A stretch of 18,056 nucleotides of DNA, taken from assembly GCA_035544515.1 (NCBI GenBank), contig DATKEG010000146.1, forward strand, positions 1 to 18,056. The letters are read 5' to 3'. Origin of the DNA: DATKEG01 sp035544515. Its GTDB lineage: Bacteria > Acidobacteriota > Vicinamibacteria > Fen-336. The notes below the pieces were generated by a model. It was not told where the DNA came from, did no database searches, and worked only from the letters and a program-made list of their open reading frames with translations. This document shows, piece after piece, positions 7,091 to 15,078 of the stretch. How positions within the stretch are numbered: the stretch's first letter is position 1; every line of letters starts with the position of its first letter. The translations under genes were made by a program, and so were the position numbers.

Positions 7091-8206
7091 CATCCGGTCG
7101 CTTGCTCGCGACCGGCGGAGCGCCTCGCCGCTCGCCCCGGTCCCGCCTTCCCTGTCCAGGAGCATCCGCTTGCGCTCGACGCCCCAGCGGTAGCCCGCGA
7201 GGGCGCCGTCTCGCCTCACGACACGGTGGCAGGGGATGGCCACGGCCAGGGCGTTCGCGGCGCAGGCCTGGGCCACCGCGCGCGCGCGGCGCGGGGATCC
7301 GATCCGGGCCGCGAGGTCGGAGTAGCTGACCGTGGACCCGGCCGGCACCGCGCGCAGCGCCTGCCACACGCGCTGCTGGAAGGCGGTGCCGCGGATGTCG
7401 AGCGGGAGGTCGAGGCCGAGACCGGGCGATTCGACGAATCCGACCACCCGGGCCACGGTCGTCTCGAACGCGCCGTCGCCGCCGAGGAGAGTGGCGCGCG
7501 GGAAACGGTCCTGCAGGTCGCGCACCAGCGCCTCGGGATCGTCGCCGAGCAGGATGGCGCAGACGCCCCTGGTGCTCGTCGCCACCAGGATCGACCCCAG
7601 CGAGCATTCGCCGACGGCGAAACGGATCTCGGCGCGTGCGCCTCCCTGCCGGTATTCCGTGGGTGTCATGCCCAGCATCTGCTCGGACCTCTCGTAGAAC
7701 CGCCCGCCGGACGCGAACCCGGCCTCGTAGATGGCGTCCGTCACCGTCGCGCTCCTCCGCAGCCCCTCGCGGATGCGCCGGGCCCGGTGCGCGGCGGCAT
7801 AGCCCCGCGGCGTCAAGCCCGTCACCCTCTTGAAGAGACGGTGGAAATGGTGCGCGCTCAGCCCGGCGCGACGCGCCAGCACGGCCAGGCTCGGCGTCGC
7901 CTCGGCCGCTTCGATGGTCCGGCAGCTCTCCGCGACGAGCGCCGCCTGGCGTCTGGCCAGCGGAGGCTCGTCCGGCCGGCAGCGCCGGCACGGCCGAAAG
8001 CCGGCACGCTCCGCTTCGGCGGCGGTGCGGTGGAAGCGCACGTTCCGTGGATTCGGGCGCCGCGCGCCGCACGAAGGGCGGCAATAGACGCCGGTCGTAC
8101 GCACCGAGTAGTAGAACGTGCCGTCGGCGCCGCGATCCCGCGCCGCGACCGCCGCCCACCTCGGGTCGTTCGGGGTCGAAAGATCGACGTCCATCGGCTT
8201 CGCCAT
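7073..8206 (-). CDS. ada: Ada: methyl-DNA repair protein and transcriptional activator
   Basis: This 377-residue protein has all three Ada parts in order. The N-terminal zinc domain repairs methylphosphotriesters, with Cys42, Cys46, Cys73 and Cys76 in VYCRPSC and RPCRRC. An AraC-type helix-turn-helix region follows (about 85-187). The C-terminal O6-methylguanine methyltransferase has PCHRV with acceptor Cys326 and the downstream GYRWG loop. E. coli Ada is 354 residues, so this one is complete. It would remove methyl groups from DNA irreversibly and, once methylated, activate its own regulon. I chose the ATG at 8206 (MAKPMDVDL). The ATG at 8218 is directly abutted by the GGGAGG SD, which stands 12 nt before 8206. 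An ATG at 8194 is also possible. Confidence 0.93.
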   Translation of the reverse strand: MAKPMDVDLSTPNDPRWAAVAARDRGADGTFYYSVRTTGVYCRPSCGARRPNPRNVRFHRTAAEAERAGFRPCRRCRPDEPPLARRQAALVAESCRTIEAAEATPSLAVLARRAGLSAHHFHRLFKRVTGLTPRGYAAAHRARRIREGLRRSATVTDAIYEAGFASGGRFYERSEQMLGMTPTEYRQGGARAEIRFAVGECSLGSILVATSTRGVCAILLGDDPEALVRDLQDRFPRATLLGGDGAFETTVARVVGFVESPGLGLDLPLDIRGTAFQQRVWQALRAVPAGSTVSYSDLAARIGSPRRARAVAQACAANALAVAIPCHRVVRRDGALAGYRWGVERKRMLLDREGGTGASGEALRRSRASDRMSFPGR

Positions 8207-8339
8207 CGCGGCACCCATCCTCCCGGCCCTGCGGCCCCCTTGCGTTGCCGACAATATGGCACCGGCGGGCGCGGCCCGCACTCCGTGCCTTGCTCTTGAA
8301 TCGAGCACGGCTCGCCCGTGCGGGAAGGGGGCGGCGGGG

Positions 8340-8429
8340 TGGCGGAGAGGGTGGGATTCGAACCCACGATACCCTTACGGGTATAGCAGTTTTCGAGACT
8401 GCCCGCTTCAGCCGCTTGCGTACCTCTCC
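8340..8429 (-). tRNA. tRNA-Ser (anticodon CGA)
   Basis: On the minus strand the acceptor stem GGAGAGG/CCTCTCC, anticodon stem GCAGT/ACTGC with loop CTCGAAA, long variable arm TACCCGTAAGGGTA and T arm GTGGG-TTCGAAT-CCCAC form a complete class II serine tRNA. The anticodon CGA reads UCG codons. The discriminator is G and CCA is encoded (plus-strand tgg at 8340-8342). It is the second serine tRNA on the same strand in the window. Confidence 0.96.
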
Positions 8430-8579
8430 AGGCGGCGAAAGCCCATCTTAAGTGTCGAATGGCGCCCGCCGCAAACCGGAGTGGCCCCCTGCCCGCAACC
8501 TTTTCCCGGCCAGGGCATTGACGGCCCGGTGAGACAACTCGCGGTGTGATCGCCGTCACTGCTCGGACGCGGCCAGGAC

Positions 8580-8595
8580 GCCTATTTGTATAGGC
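8580..8595. promoter_or_regulatory. AT-rich dyad upstream of the c-di-GMP protein gene
   Basis: GCCTAT-TTGT-ATAGGC is a perfect 6-bp inverted repeat forming an AT-rich island in GC-rich DNA, 87 nt before the start codon at 8683. It could be an operator or part of a -10 region (TATAGG). The rest of the 253-bp gap 8430-8682 shows no gene and no recognisable riboswitch fold. Confidence 0.3.
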
Positions 8596-8682
8596 TGAAG
8601 AAGAACCCGTCCCGCGCGGCAGCTCCCGCCGCCGGGCATTTTAGTCAGCGCGCGCCGAGACGCAGGGGAAAGGCGAGACATC

Positions 8683-10392
8683 TTGTCCTCGACGTGGCGG
8701 CAGGCCGTCTCATTGCACCGGCAACTCCGGCGGCGCGGCGAGCGCGACGCGCGGCTGCGCCTGCTCGTGGAGCAACTGCCCGCGATCGTGTGGTCCACCG
8801 ACCTCGAGCTGCGCGTCACCTCCTCCCTCGGCGGCGGGTTGAAGGGTCTGCGTCTGCGGCCGCATCCGCTGGCCGAGATGAGCCTGTCCGAGTACTTCCA
8901 GGTGGATCCGGAGGACGACCGCGTCCCCAGGGCGCACCGGCGCGCCCTGGCCGGGGAAACGGTCGAGTTCCAGCTCGAATGGCGCGGGCGGCACTTCGAG
9001 GCGCACCTCGAGCCGCTGCACGACGCCACCGGCGTGCTCTGCGGCACCATCGGCGTGGCCCTCGACGTCACCGCGCGGCGCCAGGCCGAGGAGCAGCTCC
9101 ACCACGCCGCGCAGCACGATCCGCTGACGGACCTGCCCAACCGCGCGCTCTTCCTCGGGCGACTGGACGGACTGATCGAGCGCACGCGGCGCGACCCGCG
9201 CCAGCGCTTCGCCGTGCTCCTGATGGACCTCGACCGGTTCAAGACCATCACCGACAGCCTGGGCCATCTCGTGGGCGACCGGCTGCTGGTGGCGGTGGCC
9301 CGGCGGCTGGAGGCGTGCCTGCGGCGGGGCGAGATCCTGGTCCGCTTCGGGGGCGACGAGTTCACGCTGCTGATCGAGGACGTCCGGGACGCGCGCCAGG
9401 CCACGCGCCTGGCCGAGCGCATCCACGCCGCGCTCCTCGCGCCCTTCGTGGTGGACGGCAACGAGGTGGTGATGAGCGCCAGCATCGGCATCGTCCTCGG
9501 CGGCGCCGGGCACGTGCGGCCCGAAGCCCTGCTGCGCGACGCGGACACGGCCATGTACCGCGCCAAGGCCCTCGGCCGCGGCCGCCACCAGCTCTTCGAC
9601 GAGGCCATGCACCGTGAAGCGGTGGACGTCCTCAACCTCGAGATGGATATGCGGCGCGGCCTGGCGCGCGGCGAGTTCCGACTCTACTACCAGCCGATCG
9701 TGTCCATCGAGACGGGCGAGGTCCGCGCGGTCGAGGCGCTCTTGCGGTGGCAGCATCCCGAACGTGGCCTCCTGCTTCCCGAGTCGTTCGTGCCGCTGGC
9801 CGAGGAGAACGGCCTCATCCTGCCCCTCGGCTCCTGGGTGCTGCGCGAGAGCTGCCGGCAGCTCGGCGCTTGGGACGGCGAGGGCGCGGACCGGCCGCTC
9901 GGGCTCACCGTCAACCTCTCGCCGCGGCAGCTCTCCAAGCGCGACTTCCTCGACGAGGTGTCGGGCACGGTCGAGGAGTGCGGGCTGGAGAGCCGGCGGA
10001 TCACCCTGGAGATCACCGAGAGCGTCATCATGGACGACGCGGTCATGGCCGCCGGCCTCCTCACGCGCATGCGCGACCGGGAGATGGAGGTCAGCATCGA
10101 CGACTTCGGCAAGGGTCACTCGTCGCTGAGCCAGCTCCACCGGATGCCCTTCGACATCCTGAAGATCGATCGCTCGTTCGTGAGCGCCATGGGCCTGCGC
10201 GCCGGCAATCGCGAGATCGTGCGCACCATCGTCGAGCTGGGCCACAACCTCGACATGCGCGTGGTGGCCGAAGGCGTGGAGACGCCGGAGCAGCTGGCGG
10301 TCCTGCGCGCCATGGGCTGCGACGACGCCCAGGGCTACCTCTTCTCGCCGCCCGTGCCCCCCACCGCTGTCGGACCGCTCGTCAGGAACTAA
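8683..10392 (+). CDS. PAS-GGDEF-EAL cyclic di-GMP signalling protein
   Basis: This 569-residue cytoplasmic protein with no membrane segment should both make and break cyclic di-GMP. A PAS-like sensor covers about 20-135 (LPAIVWSTD at its start, [10 protein letters not shown] at its end). The cyclase domain (about 140-305) has an intact GGDEF at 223-227. The product-inhibition site reads RRGE rather than RxxD, so feedback may be weak. The phosphodiesterase domain (about 320-560) keeps EALLRW (351-356), NLSPRQL, ITES, DDFGKG, KIDRSF, EGVE and QGYLFS, so the metal and catalytic residues are present. The start is TTG with an AGGGGAAAGG SD; the frame is closed by a stop at 8596 and has no better start. 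Its stop overlaps that of tadA by 4 nt, tail to tail. Confidence 0.93.
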   Translation: MSSTWRQAVSLHRQLRRRGERDARLRLLVEQLPAIVWSTDLELRVTSSLGGGLKGLRLRPHPLAEMSLSEYFQVDPEDDRVPRAHRRALAGETVEFQLEWRGRHFEAHLEPLHDATGVLCGTIGVALDVTARRQAEEQLHHAAQHDPLTDLPNRALFLGRLDGLIERTRRDPRQRFAVLLMDLDRFKTITDSLGHLVGDRLLVAVARRLEACLRRGEILVRFGGDEFTLLIEDVRDARQATRLAERIHAALLAPFVVDGNEVVMSASIGIVLGGAGHVRPEALLRDADTAMYRAKALGRGRHQLFDEAMHREAVDVLNLEMDMRRGLARGEFRLYYQPIVSIETGEVRAVEALLRWQHPERGLLLPESFVPLAEENGLILPLGSWVLRESCRQLGAWDGEGADRPLGLTVNLSPRQLSKRDFLDEVSGTVEECGLESRRITLEITESVIMDDAVMAAGLLTRMRDREMEVSIDDFGKGHSSLSQLHRMPFDILKIDRSFVSAMGLRAGNREIVRTIVELGHNLDMRVVAEGVETPEQLAVLRAMGCDDAQGYLFSPPVPPTAVGPLVRN

Positions 10393-10823
10393 CGTTCGTT
10401 CCGTCGCGACTTGAAGAATTCGACGAGGAGCCCCCGGGCGTCTTCCGCCAGCACGCCGGCCACGACCTCGACCCGGTGGCTGAGCGGCAGGTTCTCGAGG
10501 CGGAGCCGGGACGCCACCGCCCCGGACTTCGGCTCCGGCGCGCCGTAGACGAGGGTGGCCACCCGCGCGTTGACCAGCGCGCCCACGCACATCAGGCAGG
10601 GCTCGACGGTGACGTACAGGGTGGTGCCGGGGAGCCGGTAGTTGCCGAGGGCCGCCGCCGCGCGGCGCAGGGCCACCACCTCGGCGTGCGCGGTGGGATC
10701 GTGTTCGCGGATGGGCTGGTTGGACCCCTCTCCCACCACCTCTTCCCCGCGGACCAGCACCGCGCCCACGGGCACCTCGCCCGCGCGGCCGGCCGCGCGG
10801 GCCAGGTCCAGCGCCCGCCGCAT
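10389..10823 (-). CDS. tadA: tRNA-specific adenosine deaminase TadA
   Basis: This 144-residue zinc deaminase converts A34 to inosine in the tRNA-Arg(ACG) anticodon, which is needed to read CGN codons. HAE (46-48) supplies the zinc-binding His and catalytic Glu, and PCLMC (75-79) the two zinc cysteines. [14 protein letters not shown] and the C-terminal FFKSRR tail are typical of TadA. The ATG at 10823 has an SD-like CGAGG 5 nt upstream. Relatives carry about 10 more residues before this Met, and the frame continues upstream, but it offers only a CTG there, so the N-terminus may be slightly longer. It lies 32 nt downstream of the GYF_2-TPR-DUF4388 gene and is probably co-transcribed with it. 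Confidence 0.93.
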   Translation of the reverse strand: MRRALDLARAAGRAGEVPVGAVLVRGEEVVGEGSNQPIREHDPTAHAEVVALRRAAAALGNYRLPGTTLYVTVEPCLMCVGALVNARVATLVYGAPEPKSGAVASRLRLENLPLSHRVEVVAGVLAEDARGLLVEFFKSRRNER

Positions 10824-10855
10824 GAACGCCTCGTGCGCGCGCGGGTCCAGGGCGT

Positions 10856-12697
10856 TCAGGACACGCGCCGGACGACGCCGATGACGCGATACGCCCACAT
10901 GGTGCGACAGACCTCGAAGTGGGAGAGGGTGGACTGCCGGCAGATCGTGCCCAGGTCCTGCTCGGTCTCCAGCGCGGTGAGCAGCGACAGCTTCTCCAGC
11001 GACAATCCCATCTGGTCGAGCGCCTGCTCGTAGGCCTCCGTGCGCACGTAGCGGGCGTCGAGGCCGCCCACGCCCTTCTCGATGCGGCTCCAGGCCTCCA
11101 CGCGGCGGATGCCCTCCAGGATCACGTTCGGCGTGCTCAGCTTGAGCATGATCGACTCCGCCGCCTCGCCCGCCTCGGTCAGGTGGTAGAGCCCCTCCGT
11201 CCACTGGAACGCGGAGTAGATGATCTCCTGGGTCTGCTCCACCACGGCCCGCACCAGGTCGCGCGCATCGAGCGCCCCCTGCTCGACCAGGATGGCGCCG
11301 AGGCGCTTGCCCTTGCCCAGGGCCCGGCCGGCCGCCACGTATTGGTGCAGCGTGATGCGGCCCGTGCGCAACAGCAGCTCGCCGAGCCGGTCGTCCCGGC
11401 TCGAGGAGGAAGCGAACACCAGCCCGCCGTCCTTCACGCGAATGCTCTTCTCGACGCCCATGTGGTTCAGGGTGAGGAGCCCGCTCCAGCGCCGCGCGTA
11501 GACCTCGCTGACCAGGTCGGCGAACTCGTGGTCCGCGAGGCGTCCGCTCGGCCAGGCCACCGCGGACACACGCGGCGGCACCACGGTGGCGGCGGCCACC
11601 GGCGGCTTGGGCGCGGCCCGGGGGGCAACCGCCGGCGTGGCCGTGGTCGCCGCGGCGGCGGCCGGAGCGCCGGCTGCCCGCTTCGACGGTGTGGGCGTGG
11701 CCGAGGGCCGCGCCGCGGGGGCGCCCGCCGCAAAGGGCTTCCAGGCGACGCTGACGTCGCCCGCGCGCTCGATCACGAAGGGCTCTTCCACCGCGACGAG
11801 CGGTATCGGGGCGGGCTCCTCCGCCAGGGGCGCCGGCACGTCCAGCTCGATGTCCAACCCGGTGTCCGGCGCGGGTGGAGCCGGCAGCGGACCGAGATCG
11901 AGCGCCGCGAGCGGATCCTCCAGCGCGGGGGCGATCACCGCGTCCGGCTCCTCCTCCGCCTCGCGCTCCTCGATCGCGCGCAGCCGCGCGGCCAGTTGCG
12001 CGTCGGCGGGGGCGAGGGCCAGCGCCGCCTCGTAACGCGCCCGGGCGCCGGGGAGATCGCCGAGCGCCTCCAGGCACTCGCCCAAGGACCTCTCGGCCAG
12101 GATGTTGTCCGGAGCCGCCTGCAGCGCGGTCTCCAGCTCCGTGCGCGCGGCGGCCAGATCCCCGCTCTCGAGCAGCAGCCGGCCCAACGTCACCCGGAGC
12201 GAGGGATAGGTGGCGTAGCGTTGGACGCCGTCACGGCAGACGCGGACGGCCTCGGCGAGGTCGCCCTCCTTGCGCAGCTCGTCCGCGAGCTGCGAGAACA
12301 CCCGCGCGTGGGGCTCTTTCTCGAGCCGGCGGCGCATCTCCTGTATCCGCGCCCCCCCGGCCGAAGCGGCCGGAGCGGCAGCGGGCGCGGCCGGAGGAGG
12401 GCCGCTCGGCGGCGCCGGGGCGGCCGGCGTGGCCTTCGCCGCGACGCGGGCCGGTGGGGGCACGGGCGGGGGTTCGGGCGCGGCCGGGCGCTCGGGCTTG
12501 CCGGGAGGAACCGGAGGCGGGAGGAGCGCCTCGATCTCCGGCACCCGCTCCGCTTCCGTCCACTCGGCGAGGCCCTGGTGCCAGACCAGCGTGGAGGGGG
12601 GCAGCGCGGCCGAAAGGACGAGGCGGACGATCTGCTCCATGTCCACCGGGCCCATGCGCTTGTCGTCCTGGACGTAGAACCAACGCGTCGCGCTCAT
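10856..12697 (-). CDS. GYF_2-TPR-DUF4388 (PATAN) multidomain protein
   Basis: This is a 613-residue soluble protein of unknown exact role. Residues 4-52 (WFYVQDDKRMGPV ... LVWHQGLAEWTEA) match the GYF_2/DUF4339 fold, which binds proline-rich peptides. A Pro/Ala linker (60-115) follows. Two to three TPR-like repeats lie at about 126-240, with LGRLLLESGDLAAA and LGECLEALGDLPGA. An acidic, then Ala/Pro-rich, linker spans 245-380. A DUF4388/PATAN domain lies at about 386-545 (SGLLTLNHMGVEKSIRVKDG ... GRITLHQYVAAGRALGKGKR ... EIIYSAFQWTEGLYHL). The last 65 residues look like a winged helix. PATAN domains occur in regulators of motility and polarity, so signalling or scaffolding is likely. The long linkers could be ligands for its own GYF domain. 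The ATG at 12697 was chosen because the fold starts there; its SD is weak. Confidence 0.8.
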   Translation of the reverse strand: MSATRWFYVQDDKRMGPVDMEQIVRLVLSAALPPSTLVWHQGLAEWTEAERVPEIEALLPPPVPPGKPERPAAPEPPPVPPPARVAAKATPAAPAPPSGPPPAAPAAAPAASAGGARIQEMRRRLEKEPHARVFSQLADELRKEGDLAEAVRVCRDGVQRYATYPSLRVTLGRLLLESGDLAAARTELETALQAAPDNILAERSLGECLEALGDLPGARARYEAALALAPADAQLAARLRAIEEREAEEEPDAVIAPALEDPLAALDLGPLPAPPAPDTGLDIELDVPAPLAEEPAPIPLVAVEEPFVIERAGDVSVAWKPFAAGAPAARPSATPTPSKRAAGAPAAAAATTATPAVAPRAAPKPPVAAATVVPPRVSAVAWPSGRLADHEFADLVSEVYARRWSGLLTLNHMGVEKSIRVKDGGLVFASSSSRDDRLGELLLRTGRITLHQYVAAGRALGKGKRLGAILVEQGALDARDLVRAVVEQTQEIIYSAFQWTEGLYHLTEAGEAAESIMLKLSTPNVILEGIRRVEAWSRIEKGVGGLDARYVRTEAYEQALDQMGLSLEKLSLLTALETEQDLGTICRQSTLSHFEVCRTMWAYRVIGVVRRVS

Positions 12698-12923
12698 AGG
12701 CCGTGTCCGCTCCGCGCCGGAGGGAGACGGCACCTCACACCGCACGCCCCTCAACCCGCGCGCGGCGTCAGGCTAGCACGGCTTGGGCCCGGCGGCTAAG
12801 TGCCCCAGCGTGGGGAGTTTCCAGGGGCGCCGGGCGGCCGCGCGAACCCGCGTGCCCGATGCGGAGCGGAGCACGCCCGGCTCCGGTGTTCAAGAGGCTG
12901 TCCGGATCGGCTATCGTTGCCGG
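12698..12923. promoter_or_regulatory. Divergent intergenic region, no clear element
   Basis: These 226 bases lie between the minus-strand GYF_2 gene and plus-strand rlmN and should hold both promoters. I see no convincing -35/-10 pair, dyad or RNA fold. The SD before rlmN is weak. Confidence 0.25.
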
Positions 12924-13982
12924 ATGACCGCCCGAGCCGCGCCGCCCGCCTTCAGCGGCCTGGCCCTCGATACGCTGGCCGAGTCCCTGGGCGGCCGCAC
13001 GCGCGCGCTCGCCGCGCGCCGGTGGCTCTTCACCTGCCGGCCCGTGCCTACCGTCCTTCCCGAACGCATCCCGAGCGTCGCGGCCGTGGCCTGGACACGC
13101 CTGCGCGATGCCGCGCCCCTGCCGCGATGGCGCCTCGTGGAGCGCGCGGCCTCGCCGGACGGAACGGTCAAACACGTGCTCGACGTGGACGGCGCCCAGG
13201 TCGAGACGGTGCTCATCCCCACGGCCGCGCGCAGCACGGTATGCGTCTCGAGCCAGTCCGGATGCTCGCGAAGCTGCGCCTTCTGCGCGACGGCGACGCT
13301 GGGCTTCCGGCGACAGCTCACGGCGGCGGAGATCGTGCTCCAGTACCTCGTGGCGCAGAGCGAGGCGCCGCCCACCGCGCCCCTGCGCAACGTGGTGTTC
13401 ATGGGCATGGGCGAACCCATGGACAACCTCGACGAGGTGATGGCCGCGGTGGACCGGCTGCTCGAGCCGCCGCTGCCGCGCCTGGCCGCGCAGCACGTCA
13501 CCGTCTCGACCTCGGGCGTGCTGCCCGGGATGAAGCGGTTCTTGCGCGAGGGCCGTGGGCAGCTCGCGCTCTCCCTCAATGCCAGCACCGACTCCACCCG
13601 CGAGGCGCTCATGCCGCACACCCGGCAGTGGCCGATCCGCGACCTGCTCGAGGCGCTGCGCGAAGACCAGGCTCGCGGCTCCGGCCGGCGGTATTTCATC
13701 GAATACGTGCTCTGGGAGGGTGTCAACGACTCCGACGAGGACGCACGCCGCCTGGTCGAGCTGCTGCGCGGCCTTCAGGCCCACGTGAACCTCATCCCGC
13801 ACAACGCGTTCGCGACGAGCCCGCTCCGCGCCCCGGGGAGGGCGGCCGTCGAGCGCTTCCAGGCCCTCCTGCACGGCGGCGGCGTGCGCTGCCTGGTGCG
13901 ATCGCCGCGCGGCCAGGAGATCTCCGCGGCCTGCGGGCAGCTTGCGCTCGTGAGCGGCGGGTCGGCCGCGCCGGCCGGCTGA
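12924..13982 (+). CDS. rlmN: Dual-specificity RNA methyltransferase RlmN (radical SAM)
   Basis: This 352-residue radical SAM enzyme is expected to methylate C2 of A2503 in 23S rRNA and A37 in some tRNAs. The 4Fe-4S cluster cysteines are Cys114, Cys118 and Cys121 in CSRSCAFC. Cys107, seven residues earlier, matches E. coli Cys118. Cys337 in SAACGQL is the methyl-carrying cysteine. FMGMGEPMDN (159-168) is the SAM-binding GEP motif, followed by VSTSG and LSLNAS. The protein is shorter than E. coli RlmN (384), mainly because the N-terminal helical domain is reduced. All reactive residues are present. The ATG at 12924 was chosen because earlier in-frame codons lack protein-like character. The gene is convergent with the SDR gene. 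Confidence 0.9.
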   Translation: MTARAAPPAFSGLALDTLAESLGGRTRALAARRWLFTCRPVPTVLPERIPSVAAVAWTRLRDAAPLPRWRLVERAASPDGTVKHVLDVDGAQVETVLIPTAARSTVCVSSQSGCSRSCAFCATATLGFRRQLTAAEIVLQYLVAQSEAPPTAPLRNVVFMGMGEPMDNLDEVMAAVDRLLEPPLPRLAAQHVTVSTSGVLPGMKRFLREGRGQLALSLNASTDSTREALMPHTRQWPIRDLLEALREDQARGSGRRYFIEYVLWEGVNDSDEDARRLVELLRGLQAHVNLIPHNAFATSPLRAPGRAAVERFQALLHGGGVRCLVRSPRGQEISAACGQLALVSGGSAAPAG

Positions 13983-14065
13983 GGCCGCACGAACGGCGCC
14001 GCACCTCCACGTCGCGCACCTGCTCACGCGAGAGAAGCGCCAGTTTGGTCAGTCGACCCGCGGGG

Positions 14066-14818
14066 TCAGCCCCTCCCCACGAACGGCATCTTGGTGGCCA
14101 TGAGGGTCATGAACAGCACGTTCACGTCGAGGGGCAGGCTCGCGAGGTAGGCCACGGCGCGGCCCACGTGCGCGACGTCGATGAGCGGCTCGGCGGCCAG
14201 CGTGCCGTCGGCCTGCCGCACGCCCTTGCCGATGCGGGCCGCGAGCTCGGTGCGTGCGTTGCCGATGTCGATCTGGGTGCAGGCGATATCGTAGGGGCGG
14301 CCGTCGAGCGCGGTCGCCTTCGTGAGCCCGGTGACCGCGTGCTTGGAGGCCGTGTAGGGCGCCGACTCGGGCCGGGGCACGTGGGCGGAGAGCGAGCCGT
14401 TGTTGATGATGCGTCCGCCACGCGGGGCCTGGCTCTTCATGAGCCGGAACGCCTCCTGCGTGCAGAGGAAGACCCCGGTCAGGTTCACGTCCAGGACCTG
14501 CCTCCACTGCTCCCAGGTGACGTCCTCCAGCGCGCCCGGCGCGTTCGTGCCCGCGTTGTTGAACAGGACGTCGAGCCTCCCGAACGCCTCCTTCGTCCTC
14601 GCGAAGAGCCGGCGCACGGACTCCGGGTCGGTGACGTCGGCCGGTACCGCCAGGGCGCGCTCCCCCGCGCCGGATGCGGACGCGGTCTCCTCCAGCGGCT
14701 CGCGGCGCCGGCCGGCCAGCACCACGCGCTGGCCGCCGCCCAGCAGCGCGAGCGCGGCGGCCTTCCCGATCCCGGTGCCCGCGCCCGTGACGATGGCCAC
14801 CTTCGAGGACGGAGTCAT
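14066..14818 (-). CDS. SDR family NAD(P)-dependent oxidoreductase
   Basis: This 250-residue classical short-chain dehydrogenase has the cofactor motif TGAGTGIG (11-18), the structural NNAG (87-90) and the catalytic Ser142, Tyr155 and Lys159 (YTASK). GRR after the second beta strand suggests NADP(H). The usual Pro-Gly after the active-site strand is replaced by DIGNART, as in one known SDR subgroup. The substrate cannot be predicted, and no pathway partner adjoins it. The ATG at 14818 gives the normal short N-terminus ([12 protein letters not shown]). An AGGA lies only a few bases upstream, closer than ideal. I see no enzyme partner on either side; the gene beyond it (15079-16771) is on the same strand but 260 bases away. 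Confidence 0.9.
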   Translation of the reverse strand: MTPSSKVAIVTGAGTGIGKAAALALLGGGQRVVLAGRRREPLEETASASGAGERALAVPADVTDPESVRRLFARTKEAFGRLDVLFNNAGTNAPGALEDVTWEQWRQVLDVNLTGVFLCTQEAFRLMKSQAPRGGRIINNGSLSAHVPRPESAPYTASKHAVTGLTKATALDGRPYDIACTQIDIGNARTELAARIGKGVRQADGTLAAEPLIDVAHVGRAVAYLASLPLDVNVLFMTLMATKMPFVGRG

Positions 14819-15078
14819 GTCCTGCGGATATTACGCGCAAGCGGGTGAGTCCCACCCCGACACCCGATCGCGGTAGACGACGAGGGGCGCGAGACCCGGC
14901 CGAGGGCATCCCACCGGCCGACGTCGTCGACACCGTCACGGGGGACGTCCGGATGGTGCCCGTGGGGGCGGGCCCGGCCGCGGTACGCGGTTCGCGGCGA
15001 GGCCGGCCGTGACGCCCGTGCCACGCGAGCGCACGGCGACCGGGAGCCCGGCGCTCGACGAGGCGATCGGCGACGTGG
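14819..15078. other. Non-coding or relic stretch between SDR and esterase genes
   Basis: These 260 bases hold no supportable gene. Short pieces in more than one frame look weakly coding (for example a GTG-initiated plus-strand stretch at 15009 reading SPALDEAIGDVV), but none has a credible start, length or family match. It may contain decayed gene fragments and the promoter of the SDR gene. Confidence 0.3.

Noticed and set aside
8207..8308. Upstream extension of ada to an ATG at 8308
   Set aside because: The extra residues have no Ada character, and the family N-terminus begins near MAKPMDVDL.
8470..8510. GCAAACCGGAG resembling part of a c-di-GMP (GEMM) riboswitch before the c-di-GMP gene
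   Set aside because: Only a short word matches. The paired stems and the second conserved segment of the motif are not found nearby.
10824..12077. Upstream extension of the tadA open frame
   Set aside because: It runs antiparallel in composition to no known fold, overlaps the well-supported GYF_2-TPR-DUF4388 gene in another frame, and ends the TadA domain match at about residue -12.
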